Assembly (NCBI GenBank): GCA_963847085.1
Contig: CAWJYO010000009.1
Location: 372,001-436,000, forward strand
Origin: Ilyomonas sp963847085
GTDB taxonomy: Bacteria; Bacteroidota; Bacteroidia; Chitinophagales; Chitinophagaceae
Length of the DNA stretch: 64,000 bases
Direction: 5' to 3'
A model generated the notes under the pieces. The model searched no databases. It had not been told where the DNA came from and worked only from the letters and a program-made list of their open reading frames with translations. A program made the position numbers and the translations under genes. How positions within the stretch are numbered: the first letter of the stretch is position 1; each line of letters opens with the position of its first letter. Below, piece by piece: positions 1 to 9,869 of this stretch.

Positions 1-2
1 TT

Positions 3-410
3 ACTGTTGTTTCGTTGCCCAACCAAACATTTAAAGCCCAGGTAAAAAGGTTAGCCGGCGCATTGGATCAGCGCCTGCGTTCCGAAAGAATAGAAATGGA
101 TGTTATAAATAATAACAAAAAGCTATTGCCAGGTATGGTGGCTGAAATTGTGATTCCGCTTCCGGCCCGGGACAGTGCTTTGTTGGTGCCGGCAAATGCC
201 GTGGTAACTTCTACCGAAAAAATATATGTTGTGAAAATAGTGAACGGCAAAGCGAAATGGGTGACTGTGCAAAAGGGAAGAGCAACGGACAAAGAAGCGG
301 AAGTATTTGGCGCTCTTCAGCCAGGCGATACAATAGTGGCACCCGCATCGGAAGAACTGCGTGATGGTATGCCTGTAGGTAAAACTACAATCGGGCAAGG
401 CGGAGAATAA
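3..410 (+). CDS. RND efflux periplasmic adaptor (HlyD/AcrA type), C-terminal end, 5' truncated
   Basis: The reading frame is open from the window edge, so only the last ~136 residues are present. They match the beta-barrel and membrane-proximal end of RND membrane-fusion proteins: a segment ending KKLLPGMVAEIVIP (the usual 'L.PGM.A.V.I' strand), then ALLVPANAVV, then a variable hairpin and a 'L.PGDTIV' turn near the end. In this family the adaptor is anchored at the inner membrane and links an RND pump to an outer-membrane channel. No RND pump gene follows; the downstream neighbour is on the opposite strand. The substrate cannot be told from this fragment. A TTG at 15 is only an internal codon; the true start lies upstream of the window. 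Confidence 0.8.
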   Translation, partial: TVVSLPNQTFKAQVKRLAGALDQRLRSERIEMDVINNNKKLLPGMVAEIVIPLPARDSALLVPANAVVTSTEKIYVVKIVNGKAKWVTVQKGRATDKEAEVFGALQPGDTIVAPASEELRDGMPVGKTTIGQGGE

Positions 411-549
411 GCGTATGTTTTTGGGCAAAAACAAAAATGGTTTGTCCATATTTTATCTCATATAAACTCAGGTACTGTGCAATTGATAATAGTATTTGAT
501 GAAATGTAATGAGTGATAGAATTGCTAAATCATTGGCAGAATCGCTAAC

Positions 550-659
550 CGTCACTGCGAGGAACGAAGCAGTCTGTGGATGAGATAGTTAAAGAGATTT
601 ACAAATAGTAATCGTGCTTCCCTGATATAGCACAGACTGCTTCGTTCCTCGCAGTGACG
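550..659. repeat. Palindromic intergenic element, copy 1 (29-bp perfect inverted repeat)
   Basis: Arms at 550-578 and 631-659 are exact reverse complements over 29 bp, beginning CGTCACTGCGAGGAACGAAG and ending in CTGTG, around a 52-bp centre. A diverged second copy lies at 51064-51170. It carries no ORF and sits between convergent genes, so it may also act as a bidirectional terminator. The rest of 411-690 holds only two copies of a short GGCAAAAACAAA motif (424-435 and 673-684). Confidence 0.9.
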
Positions 660-690
660 ACTCTAAAATTCAGGCAAAAACAAACATAGA

Positions 691-3216
691 TCATTCAACA
701 GTAGGTAAACTAAAATAAAATGTAGAGCCTTTATCTACTTCACTTTCTACCCAAATCTTTCCATCATGCCGGTGTATAATTTCGGCAGACAAATACAACC
801 CGATACCAAAACCTGAAACCGATTTTGTAGCGTTGTTTTTTACCCGGTAATAGCGTTCGAACAATTTTTCTTTGTCTTCTTCCTGAATACCAATTCCCTC
901 ATCCTGTACACTCAACTGCGCCATGTTATCAACCTTTACACATGCTACATTGATAAGTGTATTGGCTGGAGAATATTTAACAGCGTTGCTGATTAAATTA
1001 TTAATTACCTGTGCAATTTTATCTTTGTCTGCATATACATAGGTTGTTTCCACCGGGTGAAAAACAATCCGGTGAGTATTGTACAACGACTTCGTTTCTT
1101 CTTCCGATTCCTTTATCAGCACAGCCATATCAAAACGCGTTTTATCAATCAGCATTTTGCCAGATTCCAGACGCGATACATTTAGGAATCCATTAATCAT
1201 GGTCGTCATTCTGACCACTTGCTTTTCCACCTTGCTCAATGCATCGGTTGTAAAAGCATCTTTGTTTTTACCCGCTTTTATTTGCATTACCTGGGCATAG
1301 GCTTTTAAAGTAGTCAGCGGAGTTTTTAATTCATGACTTACCATCGCAATAAAATCGTTCTTTCTTTGTTCGTCTTTCTTCTGTTCGGTAATATCTATTG
1401 ATACTCCATAGAAGTAGGCACTGTTTCCGTTTTTATCTTTCTTAACATCACCAACAGCTTTTACCCAACGCGTTTCTTTATCATGAAAGCCAATAACCGT
1501 ATGCTCCATGTTATACCTATCACCTGATGATATTGTATATTCGATAGCGCTGGAAGTTAATTGGCGGTATTCTTCCGGAATTTGCCGCAATACATGGTCA
1601 ATGGTAATCATTTCATCTGCCCGGAATCCATATAGTTCCCTAAACCTTTCAGATGAAGTAAGTTCCATTGTGGTTAAGTTAATATTCCACGTGCCAATAT
1701 TGGCGGCTGTAACAGCAGCGTTTAAAAGCTCTTCTGCCTGCTCTACTTTTTTCGCTGTTATTATCTGTTCAGTTACTTCAAATACAAACACCAATATTCC
1801 ATCTACAATTCCTTTTGCATCTAAACGTGCCTGGTATATAAAGTTGAAATAACGGTCTTCAACAGGTCCGCCATCATAACTTGCCAGTGGTATCAGCAAT
1901 CCATTTCCTTCAAATGTTTTTCCTGTTGTATAAACATTTTGCAGGATATCCCATATCGGTTGTCCTTTTACTTCGGGTACCGCTTCCAATAAAGGTTTGC
2001 CCAATAAATCTCTGCCGGGAAACAACTGCTGATAGGAGTGATTGACAAGTTCGAAGCAGAGTTCAGGCCCGTCTAAAACACAAATACCGGCAGGTGCCTG
2101 CATAAAAAAGCGGGTAAGGCGAGCTTCGCTTTCTTCAAGTTTACTGATGGTTTCTTCGAGGTATAGCTGTGTATCATTTAATTCATCGTTGGTAGATGAT
2201 AGCTCTTCATTGATAGCAGCTAACTCTTCATTCAGTGCTTGCTGAGATTGCTGAGCCAATACCTGAGCCGTTATTTCCGTTGCCACTACAATAACACCTG
2301 TATTATTACCCTGCGCATCTTTAAAAGGATGATTGATAAAATTATAATAACCTTCCTGCATGGTGCCGTTGCGATACAAAATCACTTTCTCTTCATTGCC
2401 GTAATAAGGCTCTCCGGTTTGCAGCACCTTTTGCATGATTGCGTAATAAGGCTGATCTTTCATCTCCGGAAGTGCTGATAGAATGGGCTTGCCTACTATA
2501 TCTCTTTTTCTGTTCCACAATGCAAGAAATGCATCGTTGATAACTTCCAGTTTCATTTCTTCCCCTGTAAAAAAACCCATTGGCACCGGCGACTGCATAA
2601 TGATGCTGCGGAAGTTCTCTTCGCTTTGTGCCAGCGCTTTTGTGCGTAGCGCAATGCGATCTTCCAATTCTTTGTTTAATGTATATAGCTCGTCCTGAAC
2701 CTTGTGCAGTGCTTCATTGGTTGCCTTTAATTCTTCATTGATTGTTGCCAGTTTCTCGTTCAATTCCTGTTCACGCTTTAAAGCTTCTTGTTGTTCTTTT
2801 GTCTGCTTTAGCAAATCCCGGTTCTTAACACGTTCAGTTACATCTATGGCTGTGTTCAGAATAGCCATCATTTCACCGTTATCCTTTTTAATGGCCTTGT
2901 ATTCAAAATCGAAGTAGGAAGTTTGCATTTTACCGTCAACCATAAAGCTGGCAGCCGCTTCCGATGCCCCGTACGAAATACCGGTACGCCATACGTTTTT
3001 GAGTATATCAATAAAAGGTTGCCCTTCCAGTTCTGGCAGAGCCTCTTCCAGCTTTTTGCCAATTACGCTTTTGTCTTTATTCCAAAAACGGAGCAATGCA
3101 TCGTTGGCAGAGCGAATGATAATATCTTCCGTTACATAAATTCCTGTGGCATTACTTGATAAATCCAGTACCTGTAGTACTTCCCTGTCAGTTAAGCTTA
3201 CAACGTTATTGTTCAT
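691..3216 (-). CDS. Multi-PAS sensor histidine kinase (orphan)
   Basis: 841 residues with no membrane segment, so it should be cytoplasmic. Four PAS/PAC units can be followed at about residues 12-130, 205-325, 365-485 and 495-620. The first three are joined by glutamate/asparagine-rich coiled-coil linkers (repeats of 'LNEELAAINEELSS' type). A HisKA domain follows with phospho-acceptor His628 in SHELKTPLTTLK, then a HATPase_c domain from about 730 with N box NNLISNAVKYSP, G1 box VQDEGIGI and G2 box SGFGIGLYLS. All kinase motifs are intact. No response regulator or Hpt partner is adjacent, so its partner is elsewhere. It is transcribed divergently from the SusC gene at 3621. Ligand unknown. The ATG at 3216 is the first in frame. 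Confidence 0.93.
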   Translation of the reverse strand: MNNNVVSLTDREVLQVLDLSSNATGIYVTEDIIIRSANDALLRFWNKDKSVIGKKLEEALPELEGQPFIDILKNVWRTGISYGASEAAASFMVDGKMQTSYFDFEYKAIKKDNGEMMAILNTAIDVTERVKNRDLLKQTKEQQEALKREQELNEKLATINEELKATNEALHKVQDELYTLNKELEDRIALRTKALAQSEENFRSIIMQSPVPMGFFTGEEMKLEVINDAFLALWNRKRDIVGKPILSALPEMKDQPYYAIMQKVLQTGEPYYGNEEKVILYRNGTMQEGYYNFINHPFKDAQGNNTGVIVVATEITAQVLAQQSQQALNEELAAINEELSSTNDELNDTQLYLEETISKLEESEARLTRFFMQAPAGICVLDGPELCFELVNHSYQQLFPGRDLLGKPLLEAVPEVKGQPIWDILQNVYTTGKTFEGNGLLIPLASYDGGPVEDRYFNFIYQARLDAKGIVDGILVFVFEVTEQIITAKKVEQAEELLNAAVTAANIGTWNINLTTMELTSSERFRELYGFRADEMITIDHVLRQIPEEYRQLTSSAIEYTISSGDRYNMEHTVIGFHDKETRWVKAVGDVKKDKNGNSAYFYGVSIDITEQKKDEQRKNDFIAMVSHELKTPLTTLKAYAQVMQIKAGKNKDAFTTDALSKVEKQVVRMTTMINGFLNVSRLESGKMLIDKTRFDMAVLIKESEEETKSLYNTHRIVFHPVETTYVYADKDKIAQVINNLISNAVKYSPANTLINVACVKVDNMAQLSVQDEGIGIQEEDKEKLFERYYRVKNNATKSVSGFGIGLYLSAEIIHRHDGKIWVESEVDKGSTFYFSLPTVE

Positions 3217-3620
3217 AATTCTACAAACCCATTAATATATTCAAATGTAAAAATTTGAGGCAGGCAAAATTGCGCCAGAATTTGTAAATAGCTAACTATA
3301 GGCAATCTTAAATTATTTTATAACGGCTAAATCTGTTTTCAAGAGCAACCAGTTGTAAGTAGGAGGGTTGGAATTGGGTTGTGAAAGATTACGTCAAAGA
3401 TTGTGAGTATTTGTTTTTGCTTAAAAAAGTACTTGTTTGTGTTTTTAGGCAAAAACAAATGTGAAGCAGAAAAAGCAAACGAGATTAGTTTTTGTACCAC
3501 ATATTTCACTCATGGCAAATATTACAACCTGTTTACAAAAATATCACATATCGGTAATCTTGCAATAACAATAAGTTAACATACAGCCGCCAGTTTTGCT
3601 TCACGAAAAATAATCTGTTT
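3217..3620. promoter_or_regulatory. Divergent intergenic region between histidine kinase and SusC
   Basis: This 404-bp A+T-rich spacer must carry both divergent promoters. It holds a 12-bp perfect inverted repeat, ATTTGTTTTTGC at 3409-3420 and GCAAAAACAAAT at 3449-3460, separated by 28 bases. The right arm is also a copy of the dispersed GGCAAAAACAAA motif. A TAATCTTG resembling the Bacteroidota -7 box (TAnnTTTG) lies near 3553, but I see no convincing TTTG -33 partner, so no promoter is called. Confidence 0.45.
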
Positions 3621-6600
3621 ATGAAGCACCACTACGCACTTGTAAAAATTACACTTACGTTTTTACTCATTTTTCTTTTGCATTTTCTTCTTCATGCACA
3701 AACCATTTCCGCACAAGGAAAAATTACCGATTCGGTAAGCAAGCAGCCCATTAGCAACGCAACTGTTAGCATTGTAAATAAAAAAACAGCAACCGCAACG
3801 AAAGCTGATGGTACCTTTTCGATCCAAGCTTCTGTAAACGATGAATTGCTGATTAGTTATGTTGGCTATACTAGTAAAACGGTGGTTACGGATGGTTCTT
3901 TTATGAACATAGAAATTGCACCCACATCAGCAACACTGAATGATGTTGTAGTAACAGCAACAGGTATTAAAAAAGAATCAAAGCGCTTGGGATATGCGAT
4001 ACAAACCGTGGATGCTTCGGCATTTACAAAAGCGCGTGAACCAGATCCAATCAATGCTTTAAAAGGTAATGTGGCTGGTTTAACTGTGAATATCACTCCG
4101 GAAATTGGCCATTCTCCTGATGTAATTATGAGAGGACAAACCGGTGTATTGTATGTGGTAGATGGCGTGCCTATCAGCTCAGACACTTATAACCTTAATG
4201 CTGATGATATCGAATCTTTTTCAATATTGAAAGGGCCGAGTGCTGCTGCATTGTATGGCTTCCAGGGGCAAAATGGTGCTATCATTATCAATACAAAAAA
4301 AGGCACAAAAGATAAAAGAGGTTTACAGGTAACATTCAATAACAGCACACAGTTTAATGGCAGCTTCATTGCTTTACCTAAGTATAATGATTTATATGGC
4401 CCTGGTGATAATGGCAAGTATGCATTTGGCGGAGGTGGCTCCAGCACTGCATCTTACTTTGGAAATGGTGCAGTAGGTGTGGGCGTAAACGATTATGATT
4501 ATGATGTCTGGGGACCGCAATTCAGAGGTCAGCTTCTGCCACAGTTTGATGGCGAGTACGATCCTAATCAAACTTATACAACCACCTTTGCAGATGGAAG
4601 TACATACGCAGGGCACGTTAAGCCTACACCATGGATTGCACGTGGAAAAGATAACTTAAAACATTTTTTGCAGACTGGTTTGTTGCAAACCAATAGTATA
4701 TCTGTAAGTTCATCAACCCAAAAAACTGATTTCAGACTTTCATTGGGAAATACTTACCAGCAGGGCATTGTACCGAATACGATGCTTAACAATGGAAACT
4801 TTACAGCAAGCCTAACCCAACGGTTTAATAATAAGCTGAGCGCCAGTGCTTATTTCAATTACAGCAGGCAATCAACACCAAACATACCTGATGTAAACTA
4901 CGGCCCTAACAGTATCATATACAACATTATTATCTGGGGAGGTGCAGATTGGAGCGTTAACCAGCCAAATATTCGCAATTACTGGCAACCTGGTAAAGTT
5001 GGTCTTGAACAAAACTATGCAGAGTATTATCGGTATAACAATCCATGGTTTATGTCGTATCAATGGTTGCGTGGCCATTATCAAAACAATGAATATGGCT
5101 ATTTATCATTAAACTATAAATTGAACAAAGACATTGACTTTCAGTTCAGGCCCAGCATGACGGCTTATGATATGTTTAATTCCGAAAAGCTGCCTTATTC
5201 TGCCGGTGTATATGGAAGACCGTTAAGACAAGGCGATTACAGAGAAGACAGAAGATCTTTATTTGAATCGAATGAAGAATTGCAGGCAAGATTTAATCAT
5301 AACAATATTGCAGGATTTTTAGATGTTTCAGCGTTGGCTGGTGCTAACGCAAGAAATTTTAGTTTCAATTCAGACTTTGAATCTACCAATTACCTTAATG
5401 TGCCTGGCATCTACTCTTTTTCAAACTCTCAGGGTGCGCTTACCGGCAGCAGTTTTAATTCCAGCCTGCTGGTATTAAGTGCTTACTATTCGGTTGATGC
5501 AGGATACAAATCATATCTTACTGCAAACGTAACAGGCAGAGTTGATAGATCATCATCACTTCCATCCAATACGAATAGTTATTATTATCCATCTTTTAAT
5601 CTGGCAACTGTTGTATCTGAATATGTGAAGTTGCCTAAAGCAATCTCTTTTTTCAAACTAAGAGGCTCTTATGCAGAGAGTAAAGCAGGTGGTACGACTC
5701 CCTATTTTTCTCCTAATGTTAGTTCTACGCCTGCAGCAGGTTATGGATATACTTATTACTCTCCTTATGGCGGACCTACTTACCAGTTTAATCAAACCTA
5801 CAATCAGTCGCCTACATATAGCGGCCAAAGCAGCGCTAAATACAGCGATCAGTTGATTGATCCAAGCATTATAACGAATAGCAGAAAGGCTTTGGAATTT
5901 GGTGCGGATTTACGATTTCTTGAAAATAAGATTGCTTTAGATGTTACAAGATATCATTACAGAGATGTAGGAATTGTAAGCAAAAATATCCCCCAATCTA
6001 CAGGTTATTCTACTTATCTCACTAATGGTAATGTATTTTCTAATGATGGATGGGAAGCAACATTAAATGCAAAAGCTATCACCAATCCCAAAGGTCTCAA
6101 TTGGAACATTACTGTAAACTATGCAAGCTATCTAAGAAAGTGGATCAACTATTCCAATCCTGATAATTACGAAAACAATGGCAAACGTGTTGATCTTGTA
6201 TATGGAGACGCATTTGCAAGAACGCCTGATGGTAAAATGGTTATTGATCCGGCAAGCGGTGTGTATTTGCGTTATTCTGATTTGGGTGTTTCTGCAAAAA
6301 AAATATATGGTCATGCCGATCCTGATTTTCAATGGGGTGTTGTAAACACATTTACTTATAAAAACCTTTCACTGCACTTTCAATTCGATGGTATGGTAGG
6401 TGGCGTGATGGAAGATTATGTAAGAAAGAAAACTTTGCAGGGTGGCCGACATATTGAAAGTGCAACCGGTGCATTTGGTGCAGCACGGCCTTCAGATGAA
6501 GCAAATATTGCCGCTTATCTGGGCCAGGGTGTTAACTTAACCGGAGCACCCATTCAATTGGATGCGATTACGGGTCAAATCACCAATATGAAAGATCTTA

Positions 6601-6917
6601 CAGAAGCAACCAATGCCACCAAAAGCCAGGTGCAACCTTTTGTAACACGCATGGCTTCTATACCTGATTTAGACATTATCAAGAAAACGTATGCTAAGTT
6701 GAGAGAGGTAACCATATCATATAATTTACCTCAAAATTTAATTGGCAGATCATTTATTAAAACGGCAAGTGTATCGTTTGTGGGCAGAAATCTTTTATAC
6801 TTTTTCCCCAACCGGTATAAAGATGTTGATGTTGACCAATATACGCAAGATGCCGGCTCTGGCCTTCAAACACCAACTGTGCGCAGTTATGGCTTTAACC
6901 TTAACCTGAATTTTTAA
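3621..6917 (+). CDS. SusC/RagA-family TonB-linked outer-membrane transporter
   Basis: 1098 residues. An N-terminal signal peptide (about 1-32) is followed by a carboxypeptidase-regulatory-like domain (about 32-110, from ISAQGKITDSVSKQPISNAT), a TonB-dependent plug (about 115-235, ending with the family hallmark ILKGPSAAALYGFQGQNGAI) and a long beta-barrel ending in aromatic GFNLNLNF. In this family the barrel imports an oligomeric or bulky ligand captured by the SusD lipoprotein, using TonB-ExbBD energy. The SusD partner starts 23 bases downstream. The genes that follow are phosphonate-catabolism types rather than glycoside hydrolases, which suggests the ligand is a phosphonate-bearing molecule; this is an inference from context. 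Confidence 0.95.
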   Translation: MKHHYALVKITLTFLLIFLLHFLLHAQTISAQGKITDSVSKQPISNATVSIVNKKTATATKADGTFSIQASVNDELLISYVGYTSKTVVTDGSFMNIEIAPTSATLNDVVVTATGIKKESKRLGYAIQTVDASAFTKAREPDPINALKGNVAGLTVNITPEIGHSPDVIMRGQTGVLYVVDGVPISSDTYNLNADDIESFSILKGPSAAALYGFQGQNGAIIINTKKGTKDKRGLQVTFNNSTQFNGSFIALPKYNDLYGPGDNGKYAFGGGGSSTASYFGNGAVGVGVNDYDYDVWGPQFRGQLLPQFDGEYDPNQTYTTTFADGSTYAGHVKPTPWIARGKDNLKHFLQTGLLQTNSISVSSSTQKTDFRLSLGNTYQQGIVPNTMLNNGNFTASLTQRFNNKLSASAYFNYSRQSTPNIPDVNYGPNSIIYNIIIWGGADWSVNQPNIRNYWQPGKVGLEQNYAEYYRYNNPWFMSYQWLRGHYQNNEYGYLSLNYKLNKDIDFQFRPSMTAYDMFNSEKLPYSAGVYGRPLRQGDYREDRRSLFESNEELQARFNHNNIAGFLDVSALAGANARNFSFNSDFESTNYLNVPGIYSFSNSQGALTGSSFNSSLLVLSAYYSVDAGYKSYLTANVTGRVDRSSSLPSNTNSYYYPSFNLATVVSEYVKLPKAISFFKLRGSYAESKAGGTTPYFSPNVSSTPAAGYGYTYYSPYGGPTYQFNQTYNQSPTYSGQSSAKYSDQLIDPSIITNSRKALEFGADLRFLENKIALDVTRYHYRDVGIVSKNIPQSTGYSTYLTNGNVFSNDGWEATLNAKAITNPKGLNWNITVNYASYLRKWINYSNPDNYENNGKRVDLVYGDAFARTPDGKMVIDPASGVYLRYSDLGVSAKKIYGHADPDFQWGVVNTFTYKNLSLHFQFDGMVGGVMEDYVRKKTLQGGRHIESATGAFGAARPSDEANIAAYLGQGVNLTGAPIQLDAITGQITNMKDLTEATNATKSQVQPFVTRMASIPDLDIIKKTYAKLREVTISYNLPQNLIGRSFIKTASVSFVGRNLLYFFPNRYKDVDVDQYTQDAGSGLQTPTVRSYGFNLNLNF

Positions 6918-6940
6918 ATAACAAATTAAAGAAAGAAATT

Positions 6941-8566
6941 ATGAAATCTCTTACATACCTTATAATGTTTTGTGCGGGAGTTATGCTTATATCATCCTGC
7001 AAAAAACAAATAACCGAGAAACAACTAAATCCTAATAACCCGGAAAGTGTGCCTGCCCAATTAATATTGGGCACCGTGCTTACAGATATTTCCGGAACAG
7101 GAAGTGCAGGCAATCTTGGCGGTATTAACTCCTGGAGCAGTGTGCACGCATGGAACCAATACCATTGCCAGAACTACGATTACTATGGCAACAACATTTA
7201 TTCATGGACGGGTGATAATGCCTCTTTCGATCCCTATCTTGTGATGAAAAATGTGCAAAGAATGGACAGTGAGTATACGGTTAGAGGCGGCGCTGTATTA
7301 AATCCTTATGAAGCGATTGGAAGGTTTGTAGATGCTTATTATTATTATAATCTTGCTATGCTGTTTGGCGACGTGCCTTTAACAGATGCTTTGAAAGGCG
7401 CTGCCAACCTTACCCCTGCATATAGTGTACAAAAAGATGTTTTTAATTATGTATTAAATGAATTGGATACAGCCAATACCGAAATGACAGCATTGGTTAC
7501 CAAAAGTGATAATACGCTTTCTTCTTCACAGGATATTTATTATGGCGGTGATCTTTCAAAATGGCAAAAAGCGGTAAACGCTTACAAGTTAAGAGTGTTA
7601 ATAGAACTCAGCGCTAAAGCTTCTGATGCAACTTTAAATGTTCCTGCGCAGTTTGCTACAATTATAAATAACCCTTCCAAATATCCAATATTCACCAGTC
7701 AGGATGATGATTTGAAATTTGTATATAATCCTGGTGGTTCTAATACATACAGCACTTATCCATTTAATCCAAGCAATTATGGTTCTATTGCACAGCGGTA
7801 CAATATGGCTTCCACTTATGTAAGTACATTAACCAATCTTATGGATCCACGTGTGTTTATAACCTGTGAGCCTGCTTCAGCTTTGTGGAACGGTACTTCC
7901 GACCCTTGTCAATTTCAATATTTTGTAGGCGCCAGCACCGGCGAACCCTTGTCAACCATGTATCCAAATGCAAGCGCAGGCAAATATTCATTCATAAACA
8001 GAAGGCGCTATTATTTTGATTTCACCGGTGAACCAGATGTGCTGGTGGGTTACAAAGAAATGCTGTTTAATATTGCCGAAGGTATTGAACGAGGCTGGGT
8101 AATGGGCAATGCAGAAACCTATTATCAAAATGGTATTACAGAATCTATGAAATTTTATGGAATTGATGTAAACAATAAAAGTTTTAACGCTTACTTTTTA
8201 CCGCCGGGTGCTAATTCTCCTTCACAGGCACAGGCTTATCCTTTTGCATTTAATTTTAGTAATTATTATGCACAAAGCGGCGTAAAGCTTTCGGCCTCAT
8301 CCGCTGCTGCTATCAATCAAATTGTGACGCAGAAATACATAGCCATGTTTGAAAACTCAGGTTATGAAGCCTATTACAACTGGAGAAGAACGGGTGTGCC
8401 TGCCTTTCAATCTGGAAGTGGTGTAGGAAACAATGGTGTAATACCGAAAAGATGGGCATACCCTGTTTCGGAACAAACGCAAAATACTAAGAACTGGAAC
8501 GCTGCACTTACTAACCAGGGTTTTAGCACAGATGATTTGAATCAAGCCATCTGGTTGGTTAAATAA
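6941..8566 (+). CDS. SusD/RagB-like surface lipoprotein
   Basis: 541 residues. A lipoprotein signal with lipobox LISSC places Cys20 at the mature N terminus. The sequence continues with the SusD-type QLNPNNPESVPAQLILG opening, helical TPR-like segments (for example YEAIGRFVDAYYYYNLAMLFGDVPLTDAL), and the C-terminal YEAYYNWRRTGVPAF and IPKRWAYP motifs. These are typical of the SusD-like_2 branch. It should cap the SusC barrel encoded immediately upstream and bind the nutrient on the cell surface. The specificity cannot be read from sequence. Gap to the next gene is 150 bases with no hairpin terminator visible, so read-through is plausible. Confidence 0.93.
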   Translation: MKSLTYLIMFCAGVMLISSCKKQITEKQLNPNNPESVPAQLILGTVLTDISGTGSAGNLGGINSWSSVHAWNQYHCQNYDYYGNNIYSWTGDNASFDPYLVMKNVQRMDSEYTVRGGAVLNPYEAIGRFVDAYYYYNLAMLFGDVPLTDALKGAANLTPAYSVQKDVFNYVLNELDTANTEMTALVTKSDNTLSSSQDIYYGGDLSKWQKAVNAYKLRVLIELSAKASDATLNVPAQFATIINNPSKYPIFTSQDDDLKFVYNPGGSNTYSTYPFNPSNYGSIAQRYNMASTYVSTLTNLMDPRVFITCEPASALWNGTSDPCQFQYFVGASTGEPLSTMYPNASAGKYSFINRRRYYFDFTGEPDVLVGYKEMLFNIAEGIERGWVMGNAETYYQNGITESMKFYGIDVNNKSFNAYFLPPGANSPSQAQAYPFAFNFSNYYAQSGVKLSASSAAAINQIVTQKYIAMFENSGYEAYYNWRRTGVPAFQSGSGVGNNGVIPKRWAYPVSEQTQNTKNWNAALTNQGFSTDDLNQAIWLVK

Positions 8567-8716
8567 TGAAGCAAGCTGGTAGCTGTATCAAACTATATTT
8601 AATACATAATATAATGGCAAATAAACAACCCTTTTCCATCTTATTTCTTTAGTAAGCAAAGGCGATGCTTGTCGAAGCATTGCCTGATTTTAGAACAAAA
8701 ACAAACTCACACATAC

Positions 8717-9796
8717 ATGAAATTTTTAGCTGGCTTTTTAATGCTCATCTTTATTGGTTCAAACGCTTTCACTCAAAAAGTCAAAACAGAAAATGTAGTG
8801 ATTGTTACGCTGGATGGAATGCGATGGCAGGAAGTATTTGGCGGTTCCGATTCTGTTTTAATCAACAATGTAAAATACTCGCATGATACCGCCGGGCTAA
8901 AGGCAAAATTTTGGAATGATGATTCGCTGGAAAGAAGACAAAAGTTGTTTCCTTTTTTATGGAATACAGTAGCAAAAGAAGGCCAGTTGTATGGCAATCG
9001 TCATTACGGAAATGATTTCAATAACGCGAACCCTTATTGGTTTTCTTATCCCGGCTACAACGAAATTTTCACCGGCTATCCCGATACTGCAGTAAACTCG
9101 AACGATAAAATTTTGAACAAAAACAAAAATGTGCTGGAGTTTATTAATCAGCAAAAAGGCTACGAGGGAAAAGTTGCTGTATTCAGCACATGGGATGTAT
9201 TTCCTTATATTCTGAACGCCAAGCGCAGCGGGCTTTTCATTAATTCTGATGTGGATTCGTTACCTTTCCATTCGCCGCAATTCGATATTATCAATCAAAT
9301 TCAGTTTCTCACTCCAAAACCTATTGGTGTACGTCCAGATGTGCTCACTTACATAGCTGGCAAAGAATATCTGAAAGAATACAAACCGAAAGTATTGTAC
9401 ATTGCTTTTGATGAAACAGACGACTATGCGCACGCAGGTGCTTACGACCAATACTTAAGCAGCGCACATGCAGAAGATAATATGATAAAAGATTTGTGGA
9501 CAACCTTGCAAATGATGCCGCAATACAAAAACACAACAACACTAATTGTTACCTGTGATCATGGAAGAGGCGATGAAGTAAAGGATGAATGGCGGGATCA
9601 TGGACAAAAAATAAAAGACGCCAATCAACTTTGGCTGGCAGTAATCGGACCTGACACGAAGGGTACGGGTGAGCAAAAACAACCGCAACAATTGTATCAA
9701 AAACAAATTGCTACAACCATCGCTTCTTTGCTGGGCTTAACTTTTAAACCAGAACATGAGGTTGGTGCACCTATCGAAAGCATTTCAAAAAAATAA
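8717..9796 (+). CDS. Secreted alkaline-phosphatase-superfamily phosphodiesterase/hydrolase
   Basis: I chose the ATG at 8717 (359 residues) because it places a clean signal peptide, MKFLAGFLMLIFIGSNAFT, at the N terminus; an upstream in-frame ATG at 8669 would bury it. The superfamily metal site is visible: Asp33 in VTLDGMR, Asp232 and His239 in FDETDDYAH, Asp281-His282 in CDHGRG and His295 in DHGQ. Ser110 in WFSYPGYNEIFTG sits where nucleotide pyrophosphatase/phosphodiesterases and phosphonoacetate hydrolase carry their Thr nucleophile. Such enzymes hydrolyse phosphate or phosphonate esters in the periplasm. Placed between a SusCD importer and intracellular phosphonate genes, it may release a phosphonate head group from a lipid, glycan or nucleotide conjugate. 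The substrate is inferred only. Confidence 0.85.
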   Translation: MKFLAGFLMLIFIGSNAFTQKVKTENVVIVTLDGMRWQEVFGGSDSVLINNVKYSHDTAGLKAKFWNDDSLERRQKLFPFLWNTVAKEGQLYGNRHYGNDFNNANPYWFSYPGYNEIFTGYPDTAVNSNDKILNKNKNVLEFINQQKGYEGKVAVFSTWDVFPYILNAKRSGLFINSDVDSLPFHSPQFDIINQIQFLTPKPIGVRPDVLTYIAGKEYLKEYKPKVLYIAFDETDDYAHAGAYDQYLSSAHAEDNMIKDLWTTLQMMPQYKNTTTLIVTCDHGRGDEVKDEWRDHGQKIKDANQLWLAVIGPDTKGTGEQKQPQQLYQKQIATTIASLLGLTFKPEHEVGAPIESISKK

Positions 9797-9869
9797 TGCC
9801 CGCACAAAGGTTCTCAGCTTTCTATAGCAATATCTTGCTGTATCCGTTTTATTAATTTCAATTTAAAAA

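Noticed and set aside
123..449. 108-codon minus-strand ORF over the efflux adaptor gene
   Set aside because: It is a shadow of the adaptor reading frame, which has clear family motifs on the plus strand.
3553..3560. SusC promoter -7 box TAATCTTG
   Set aside because: One base off consensus and without a TTTG -33 partner at 19-21 bases; not enough to call a promoter.
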